DNA of 64,000 bases from Adenophora triphylla var. japonica (Eukaryota > Streptophyta > Magnoliopsida > Asterales > Campanulaceae). Below, piece by piece: positions 57,253-64,000 of the stretch. Under the pieces are notes generated by a model. It was not told the DNA's origin. It saw only the letters and a program-made list of their open reading frames with translations, and searched no databases. Where the stretch lies: the NCBI GenBank assembly GCA_022495995.1, contig JAFEMH010000162.1, positions 558,001 through 622,000 on the forward strand, given 5' to 3'. A program made the translations under genes and the position numbers. Each line of letters begins with the position of its first letter. The first letter of the stretch is position 1.

Positions 57253-58338
57253 GTGCATCCACCCTCAAGAGGTGCCCTATTGATACACGAGGTACACAGT
57301 GGAATTTGCAGTGGACACCCGGGGGCCAGGACTCTAGCCGACAAGTTGATTACCTTGGGATACTACTGGCCACACATGAGAGCTGACACTCATAACTTTG
57401 TTCAGCAATGTGATCATTGCCAAAGGTTTGCCAACCTACCTCATGTGCCTACAACAGAGCAGACTCCCGTGATCGCCGCTTGGCCTTTCGATATGTGGGG
57501 CGTCGACTTAATTGGACCCTTCCCTCCCGCCCGGGGAAATTGCAAGTATGTGATCGTTGCCATAGATTATTTCACCAAGTGGGTTGAAGCAAAGCCACTA
57601 GCTCGCATCACAGAGGAAAATGCCATCAACTTCATCCACGACTTCATTTGGTGTAGATTTGGTTTTCCTAGAGCTATAGTATCTGACAACGGCCTACAAT
57701 TCTCCCAAACCTTTGAAACAGAGATGAATCGAGTAGGGATCAAGCATTGGAAATCTTCTGTCGCCTATCCCCAAGGAAACGGGCAAGCTAAAGCTGCAAA
57801 CAAACTCGTACTATCCTCACTCAAGACGGGCCTTGTAGGTCGACGCAATAACTGGTTGGACGAACTCCCCCTTGCTCTTTGGGCAGTTCACACAACCACT
57901 CGGGGGCCTACTGGGGAAACACCATTTGCTTTAACATATGGGTCAGAGGCCATGGCACCTACTGAACTCAGATTTCCCACTGCAAGAGTAACCTTCTTTG
58001 ATCAAGAGCAGAACGACATCAACAGATTGATCGACTTGGATTTAGTCGACGAGAAGCGAGACACGGCTTACCTTCGAATGGTTAACTACAAGCAGCGGAC
58101 TAAAAGTTACCACGACAAGAAGGTGAAAGCAAGATCATTCCAAGTGGGAGATTATGTACTGAGGAAGATTGAAGCAACGGGGAGAAGGACCCAGCAGAAC
58201 AAGCTATCTCCTAACTGGGAAGGTCCTTTCATAGTTACTCGAGTTATCAAAGAAGGGACTTACATGATTGCTCATCCTGATGGAGAAGAGTTGAAACATC
58301 CTTGGCACGCCACTCACCTCATCAAATACTACTTCTAG
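57253..58338 (+). CDS. Tat integrase (open, catalytic residue altered)
   Basis: 361 open codons to a TAG at 58336-58338. The HHCC zinc site has H15 and H22 (VHSGICSGH) with C53/C56 (CDHC). The catalytic core has D85 (WGVDLIGPF) and D145 (VSDNGLQF). Where the third catalytic acid (glutamate) is expected in the NGQAEAANK-type motif, lysine 180 is found (codon AAA for GAA). The C-terminal GPY/F-type block is GPFIVTRVIKEGTYMI. Integrase inserts the DNA copy into the genome. The frame is otherwise intact, but without the glutamate, strand transfer should fail, so this copy looks inactive. The first methionine lies inside the fused polyprotein; it is not a real start. Confidence 0.93.
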   Translation: MHPPSRGALLIHEVHSGICSGHPGARTLADKLITLGYYWPHMRADTHNFVQQCDHCQRFANLPHVPTTEQTPVIAAWPFDMWGVDLIGPFPPARGNCKYVIVAIDYFTKWVEAKPLARITEENAINFIHDFIWCRFGFPRAIVSDNGLQFSQTFETEMNRVGIKHWKSSVAYPQGNGQAKAANKLVLSSLKTGLVGRRNNWLDELPLALWAVHTTTRGPTGETPFALTYGSEAMAPTELRFPTARVTFFDQEQNDINRLIDLDLVDEKRDTAYLRMVNYKQRTKSYHDKKVKARSFQVGDYVLRKIEATGRRTQQNKLSPNWEGPFIVTRVIKEGTYMIAHPDGEELKHPWHATHLIKYYF

Positions 58339-58880
58339 TTTTCAGTTTCCAAGTTCAAGCTTGTCTTAGTTCTAGTTTTCAGATTAATGTAAGCGTGTTC
58401 GTACTTCAATAAAAATGCCATTTTATTCGACCAAATGTTGTGCAACACCAGTTTTAATTAGCTCGACTCTCAGTCAGCTTAGTTTGAACGAGCTCGATTC
58501 TTAATCAGCTTTGTTCTTTTAACAAGTCCGACTCATAGTCGACTTCGTTTCATTTGGCTCGATTCTTAATCAGCTTTGTTCTTTTAACAAGTCCGACTCA
58601 TAGTCGACTTCGTTTCATTTAGCTCGATTCTTAATCAGCTTTGCTCTTTTAACAAGTCCAACTCATAGTCGACTTCGTTTTATTTAAGCTCGACTCTTAG
58701 TCAGCTTTGGTTTCATAACAAGTCCGATCCAAGGTCGATTTCGTTCCAATGAGTTCTACCCTATGCCATCTCTAAACAGGTTCGACCTTGAGTCAACCTC
58801 GCTTTTGAATTCTCACAAGGCTTAGGTCGACTCTTCCTACTACATCTAGCTCGACACACACACGCTGAAATGGAAAACAT
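58339..58880. repeat. 61-bp tandem repeat after integrase
   Basis: Copies of a unit with AGCTCGATTCTTAATCAGCT and TTTAACAAGTCCGACTCATA run from about 58480 to 58740, three close copies and two diverged ones. It separates the convergent sense pol and antisense frames and may hold their transcript ends. Confidence 0.85.
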
Positions 58881-59068
58881 ACAACATTCAGAGATTAAAG
58901 TCGGCTACGATCATAAGTCTCCCAAAAGGCGGGCCAAGACTTATACAAAACAAAAAGTTATGATGTTTCATGCCTCCCAAAAACAGGGCCAAGGCATTTA
59001 AATATCTAATAAAACAAAAAGCAAAAAGTGTTTTGAGGCTTGTTCCATTACACAAAGTTCGTTTCAAT

Positions 59069-59927
59069 TCAAACAACATGGTCCGGGGCATTGGAACCAA
59101 AAAGTCCTGTACCTTGGCGAGCTAACTGCTCAAGGGTGACTTCAGCTGTTGGATCTACCAAGGCCCGACGCGCCATGCGACGTTTACCCACCTCCAAAAA
59201 GTCCTGTACCTTGGCGACAACAGTATTATAGAACTCATCTCCAGCTTTGAACTTCTCTATAGCATCAGGACCAGCCTTCTCTAGATCCTCCTTCCACTTA
59301 GCTCTAGCAGCGTTGTGCTCTTCATTAAGTTCCGTCAAAAAAGAATCTTTTTCCTTGAGGAGTTGGGAGACAGTGGCGAGCTCGACCTTTGTTTTCTCAT
59401 GAGCAAGATGCTCAGCATCTCTTTCCTCCTTCACCTCCTTAAGCTGGGCGTTAACAGCTTTAAGATCTTCAAAGGCCTTCTTCTTCACCAGCTCTTGGGC
59501 ATCAAAAGAATTGTCAAGATCATTGTACTTTTCTTTCAGATCGGCCAACTCCTGTGCTTTCTTGGAGTAATCTTGCAAGGCCTGCCTCTCCCTCTTAATT
59601 GAGGCCCTCCAAGAGCTTTTAACCTGCTCGACCATGGTGAGGTTCTACATTTGAAGGGAACCAGGGAAGTATTAGCTCGTAAGTCAAGTTGGTTAAATAA
59701 AAGAACAAGCGACTAGTCAGAAAGGAAGAGTGAGAAATTACCTCGCATTGCACCATCCCAGAGCGAGCTGAGAACTCTTCAGGGGTAATCCCCTTATCAG
59801 CAAAGTGAGCCAGCAGATCCACATCTATGGCCCTTCTTACAATCACCTGTCCCAAGCTCATATCTAGGTAACGGCGACTCAGGCTATTTACCCCTGTGAG
59901 CGGAGGAACATCACTCAATCTCTGCAT
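59069..59927 (-). CDS. Tat antisense ORF, C-terminal coiled-coil part
   Basis: Two minus-strand open stretches: 59927-59619 (YLDMSLGQVIVRRAIDVDLL) and 59635-59069 (188 codons, MVEQVKSSWRASIKRERQAL). A splice-like interval near 59640-59740 separates them. The second is almost entirely Lys/Glu/Leu/Ala heptads (about residues 10-125), a long coiled coil, with a conserved-looking tail (FYNTVVAKVQDFLEVGKRRM). The protein is not a known enzyme. Some Tat elements carry such antisense frames of unknown function; a structural or binding role is only a guess. Confidence 0.65.
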
Positions 59928-59945
59928 CTGATCCTCAAGAGATTC

Positions 59946-60440
59946 TTAGTTGGGAGAAGAAGAAATGGGAGGAGGAAGATGACTTGGAGGAACAGACTTC
60001 CCTTTCTCAGTTCGCGATCTCTTCTTCTTATTCAAAGGCTGATCATCAGAGTCAACTTCCATCACATCATCATCAATGTCGACGACATTTAGAGGACTAG
60101 CCACACTTGTCCTGGCACCAGAGGTTGCAGCGTTAACATCAGAAATGGGATCAGAGCTCAAGCTAGGTCTAGCCGACCTATTGGACTCATCCCCTCCTTC
60201 ATTCACATTCGCAGATGGGGTCCCACTCAGCAAGGGATCTTCCAGCTCAACCTCTTCCATGGGGATCATCCCAGCAACGTCCTTGGGCAGCAGATTATTC
60301 CTTGCAGCGGCTTCTCTCTCCCGGCTCGCTCTAGCATTGGTCGCCCCATGGGCCCTCTTAGCTTTCTTCTTATCCGACACTCCCACTATTCGAACCATGG
60401 CAGCTTCTTGTTCGGGAGTCAAAACTGCACGACATCAAAA
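59946..60440 (-). CDS. Tat antisense ORF, acidic/basic linker part
   Basis: A 158-codon minus-strand stretch. A Lys/Arg-rich segment (DKKKAKRAHG, about residues 17-27), then an acidic Ser-rich section with DIDDDVMEVDSDD, and a basic LNKKKRSRTEK segment near the C-terminus that could serve as a nuclear localisation signal. Low-complexity character fits the middle of the antisense protein. It connects by short introns or frame changes to the parts on either side. Confidence 0.55.
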
Positions 60441-60740
60441 TAATCAAGTGTTAGCTCGGCAATTCAAAATAGTTCTATGTACGAGCTAAATAGTTCTACA
60501 TACGAGCAAGCAATTGGCGAGCTAAGTGATACAATTCAAAGCAGTTCTATGTACGAATTAACTGATTCTACATACGAGCAAGTAATTCGACGAGTACAGA
60601 GTTGCAATTCAATATAGTTCTATGTACGAGCTAGATAGTTCTACATACGAACAAGCAAGTGACGAGCTAAGAGTTATGTATGCAGATCAAAGCAATCCTA
60701 TATGCCAATAATAAGCCACTTATGCAAGTTAACAGTGGAC
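60441..60740. repeat. Intron-like spacer with AGTTCTATGTACGAGCT repeats
   Basis: AGTTCTATGTACGA and AGTTCTACATACGA(G/A)CAAG words alternate five to six times (60465-60665) between two antisense exons. No coding signal is seen. Confidence 0.75.
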
Positions 60741-60743
60741 GAG

Positions 60744-61470
60744 CTAATGAATAAAGACGAGTAAACCCTTACCACCAATGTGTTCTCCATTATCTTTGCA
60801 ATAGCCAGCTTTCTTCTGGCAAAATTGGAAATTCTCCTCTAGTCTACCCAAAGAGTGAGTAACCCAATCAGGGTATACCTGACCTCTCATTACTGGGACA
60901 AGAGGCTCCACTACCCCATCTCCAGGCATTATCCCAGCTTGGACATAGTTGTATTTGGTCGTCCCTAACGACTCCCAGCTGATGGGTCCGTTCTTGACCA
61001 AAGCACACAGCTTCTTATACAAAGTTTGATGCCAAGGAGGCTCCCAATAATTCTCCTCACTAATCACGTCAGATTCACTATTTGGCAAAGGAAACTCCCA
61101 TCCCAGCCTACTCTCTACAAAAACCACGTATGAATTCCAGCTGCTATGTTTATTGGGAAGACTGGCAAACAGCTTTGGAGAATTGGGTTTAGAAGGAGTA
61201 CTAATCCCCAATCAGCCTTGTCGAGCTTAGGAGCAAAAATTCCTTGAAAACTCTCATGCGGGGCTCATGGCCTAGAAATCTACATACCATGGCAAAGCAC
61301 ACTAGTACCACTGTGCAAGTGTTGGCCCTAAGTGAAGGGGAAGAGCATCCATGCACTCCAGTAAATTCATTAATAAAAGGATCTAAGGGCAACCTCGAAG
61401 CCCGCCTCAAACCGACCGTAGAAGAAGGCAACCCTAGTGGCATCAGTGGTGAAGGTGGCACGGTGCTTAG
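60744..61470 (-). CDS. Tat antisense ORF, putative gypsy-type transposon domain
   Basis: Two minus-strand stretches read in overlapping frames. The first (61461-61201) contains RLPLDPFINEFTGVHGCSSP and LVCFAMVCRFLGHEPRMRVF. The second (61211-60744) contains FVESRLGWEFPLPNSESDV and PGDGVVEPLVPVMRGQVYPD. Known: the pattern of a P-L-P-F...L...G...L.PN...L..F...C..LG..P...LF resembles the plant domain catalogued as a putative gypsy type transposon (PF04195-like), usually found near retroelements. A frame change or splice joins the two. The function is unknown; it is not a transposase in the biochemical sense. Confidence 0.6.
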
Positions 61471-61642
61471 CCATGAAATATGCCCTACTGAAGATAGTTA
61501 CCCTATAATCCGCCCTATTTACCCCGCAAAAGTCATAGACCATGGAGTAACGGGACTCCATATTTTATTCCCTCGCGAGAGGCCTAGGGGTACGTATCCT
61601 CTCTCATTCTTCCCGGTACGACGGAGGAGCCAAATGCATCCA

Positions 61643-62089
61643 CTATTCAGGACTTGAAGAAGTTGAAGCCGTAGCTCCACCTTGAGTCGTCATATCTGTA
61701 CAAACAAAAGAGGAAGCAGGGGAGTCAGTCCTACGATCACATTCAGTCGACCTACCTAAGGGCGACCTAGACTCCCCCGGGAAACCTATTTTATTTCTAA
61801 GGAAGGAAGGTTTATGGACATCCCTAACATAAAACAAGGTGATATGGTCAAGCAGTTCATGAAATAGATGAAAAGTGACGATATTCGAATCATCGACTAC
61901 CAGGTTTTCAATGTCCCCTACAATGGGCAAACCTATCTCACTAAAATTCAATTCCCACCTGGTCAAGATGGAAGCACATTCATCTAAAGACATTTCTCTC
62001 CACTCACCATTCACGTTCTTATACACCCTACGGTTAACAGTGCAATACCCATACCAAGCTCCTGGTTCGCTATGGAAGGTTCTAGCCAT
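61643..62089 (-). CDS. Tat antisense ORF, N-terminal part
   Basis: The probable start is the ATG near 62087-62089 (MARTFHSEPGAWYGYCTVNR); an upstream in-frame ATG at 62324 would add a hydrophobic Phe/Leu-rich leader that looks like translated untranslated sequence. Residues include EWREMSLDECASILTRWELN and a Ser/Thr-rich end (ATASTSSSPE). It begins the antisense protein about 490 bases inside the 3' LTR border, so its promoter may lie in the 3' LTR or in 62090-62570. Confidence 0.55.
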   Translation of the reverse strand: MARTFHSEPGAWYGYCTVNRRVYKNVNGEWREMSLDECASILTRWELNFSEIGLPIVGDIENLVVDDSNIVTFHLFHELLDHITLFYVRDVHKPSFLRNKIGFPGESRSPLGRSTECDRRTDSPASSFVCTDMTTQGGATASTSSSPE

Positions 62090-62575
62090 GACGAAAACAA
62101 AAACAGAGCATGAATCGCAAACCCTAAAGCAAATGTACAAGGGAAATACCTTGATTGATCGAAAAAGGGGAATCCGTTGCCAAAGCCGAAAACCTGGGTT
62201 AAATCCTGCTGCAATTCCGCAATTATCGCCGAGGAAGAAGAGTTTGAAGACGGTAAGAATTCGAAACAGAAGGGGATTTTGGGTATTTATATTTTCCCAA
62301 ATTTGGAAAGGGGAAAAGAAATTCAAAATTGACTTTCCAAAATTAAATTCTGAAGCGGTTTTCGAGAAAGAACACCAAGCGTCAAAACAATAATGATGAC
62401 AGAAAAATGGCGCTCCTTCATCTCCTGCCGTTCATCGCCAACGCCCAGGATTGTGCCACATCACCTTGGGTCGACTAAACCTCAGAACTAGTAACTACCT
62501 GCGAGTAAAGCAATTCTCATCAAAGATCTCCTTAACTTCCAAGTCGACAAAGTCAACTCGAAAGTTGGGGGCCAC
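62090..62575. other. Region between antisense ORF and 3' LTR
   Basis: Holds the 5' flank of the antisense frame and, at 62555-62571, a purine-rich tract (CGAAAGTTGGGGG) that can serve as the polypurine tract just before the 3' LTR. Confidence 0.6.
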
Positions 62576-63236
62576 TGAACATACCAAAAGTGTCGAGTTG
62601 GGCCAAGTAAGCAAAGCCCAATCCTCAAGGCAACCATTGCCCCAACATATCAAGGGGGCCAGGCCCAATCAATGCAAGGCCCGAAGCCCGTCCCAAATAT
62701 CAGTCGACTAAGCCCAACGTCCGACCTATCAGGTCCCGACCTAACTTAGTCCGACCTTACAATCCAGACTCTAATACGGGTACGATCCATGCTCTACCCG
62801 TCAGTCAGGTCGACCATTCCTCAACTGGCGACCTCGACTAAATCCACAAGTGTCGACTTGACACTTGCCAGTACATCTGGTTGAACTGTTCTCATAATCA
62901 CATCCCTACAAATCAGGAGCCATTAGAGACACGTTCCCATGACCAGTAACTGCCGCTGAAATCTCAGAGCACATGTCGCCCCCCAAAAATACAACCACCA
63001 TTGTCTATAAATACTTCATCACTATCAAACGGTAAAAGGTAACTGCAATTTTGTTATTTGAATTCAACTGTTCATTTACAATATTTGCTCTCCGAAACAT
63101 ATACTTACTCTCACGCCCGAGGGTCTAAGCCGGAGACACATCCGGCTAGTCGTGGGTTCTTGTTTTCAGGTCAGGAGCCAGGTGATTAGTCCTGCCACGT
63201 GGAGGATTACTGATAAGCACAATTCCTGCAGCATCG
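62576..63236 (+). repeat. 3' LTR of the Tat element
   Basis: 661-bp copy of 51485-52144, with the TATA candidate at 63006-63014, followed by the CTTTC duplication. Confidence 0.9.
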
Positions 63237-63241
63237 CTTTC

Positions 63242-64000
63242 CATATTATCTTATATCCTAATGTCTAATATTATTTGCAAGATATTTGTGTTTGATGGTC
63301 TATATTTCAGTTTAATACATGATTGAATTAATTGCTAGAAACAAGGAAGAAGTTGTTGAAGGAGTTATTCGTAAATGGGAGATTTACGGATAACTTTGCT
63401 TGGTCCATATTATTTGTTGATAAAATAAAAACGTGGGAAGACCAAGTCTTGGAGTTGTTGCTGATTATTAGAAGAGTACAATGGCAAGAAAGCAAGAGAG
63501 TACAAGGTGATGAAGCAAGGACTTGGGCATCAAGTTTCGGTTACTATTTTGGTGGGAAGTTGGCGTATTATGTGAAGAAGAAGCCAAGAATATTCTCCAC
63601 TCCTCTCACATGATTTTAACAAGAAGAGCTGTTATTTTGGAGTAGCCTCCAAGGCAATTGAAGGCTATAAATAGGTTAGGTGTGATTCATTTGAAGTATG
63701 CCAAATATCAAACATCAAACACACACACTTTAGCACAAGAGAGACAAAGTTCCTTTGGTTCGCATAATCCCTCCTCCCTTGTGATTCTAGCTTAAACACT
63801 GAGTGTTTAAGAGAGTGTTGGCTAAGGATAGGATTCGTGCTTTGTCTCATTAGTTTCATAGAGCATTATCATTGTTTTAGCTATAGGGAACTTTCGACTT
63901 TGTAATTGTTCTATATTGATTATAAAGTCTTCGTCATCTAGGCACACTCAAGTTATATATTTATATAACTTGAGAAAATTATATCTTGTGTTATTTATTT
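63242..64000 (+). other. Unassigned sequence with TATA box, LTR-like
   Basis: A 93-codon frame (63332-63613) shows no known domain. CTATAAATAGG at 63667-63677, a downstream leader-like region and a TTGTAATTGTTCTATATTGA stretch near 63900 resemble an LTR U3-R-U5 organisation. No second copy or primer-binding site is within the window, so this remains a guess. Confidence 0.35.

Larger units (their letters stand above)
51485..63236 (+). mobile_element. Tat-lineage Ty3 LTR retrotransposon with antisense ORF
   Basis: An 11.75-kb element. The LTRs at 51485-52144 and 62576-63236 (660 and 661 bp) start TGAACATACC. CTTTC occurs directly outside both ends (51480-51484, 63237-63241), a 5-bp target duplication if the LTRs end ...ATCA / ATCG. 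The plus strand encodes gag, protease, RT, RNase H, a second archaeal-type RNase H, and integrase. The minus strand between integrase and the 3' LTR carries a spliced antisense frame. Dual RNase H plus an antisense 3' frame are known features of the Tat lineage. Most of gag and RT is frameshifted. Confidence 0.9.

Overview
This window looks like nuclear heterochromatin from a flowering plant, probably a eudicot. The evidence is plant-type LTR retrotransposons of several lineages, a plant Helitron, CACTA and Stowaway-like DNA transposons, endogenous pararetrovirus remnants, CCCTAAA-type telomere-like repeats, and broken exons of a plant mitochondrial adenine-nucleotide carrier. I cannot name the species. 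No complete host gene is visible; almost all coding signal belongs to mobile elements, most of it broken.

Layout. 1-6530: rearranged pieces of an endogenous caulimovirid (coat-protein-like fragments, a duplicated promoter region, an RGG-rich second reading frame, an RNase H tail), embedded in TA-type microsatellites. 6521-7183: fragment of a DUF7745-like plant gene. 7237 to at least 13782: a Helitron on the minus strand with a recognisable 3' end (CTAG plus hairpin) and a spliced Rep/PIF1-helicase gene. 13889-14164 and 21029-21303: Stowaway-like MITEs. 17980 onward: left end of a CACTA element, then a palindromic AAT/ATT microsatellite. 18722-19691: three exons of an ADNT1-like carrier gene. 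21337-33108: an 11.8-kb Ogre/Tat-like Ty3 element with 2.2-kb LTRs, GGTAG target duplication and no visible pol. 33368-33842: a long foldback. 34562-40019: a young chromovirus-type Ty3 element (two 541-bp LTRs differing at about three sites, AAACT target duplication). About 41395-48936: part of a CACTA element holding trinucleotide and telomere-like arrays, into which a second, structurally complete CACTA (43050-47785, CCT target duplication) inserted, carrying a 2-kb CCCTATA/GGGTATA minisatellite. 48937-51484: truncated Copia gag with primer-binding site and 5' LTR, minus strand. 51485-63236: a Tat-lineage Ty3 element with two RNase H domains, integrase and a spliced antisense frame. 63237-64000: promoter-like sequence of unknown origin.

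The elements are nested, and target-site duplications let four insertions be bounded to the base. A cross-cutting observation is that many CTG/CAG triplets appear as TCG, CCG, CGG or CG in one copy of repeated sequences and at conserved codons (ADNT1 exons, the Tat RT). The pattern looks more like a consensus error linked to CHG methylation than biological mutation, and it may account for some of the apparent frameshifts.
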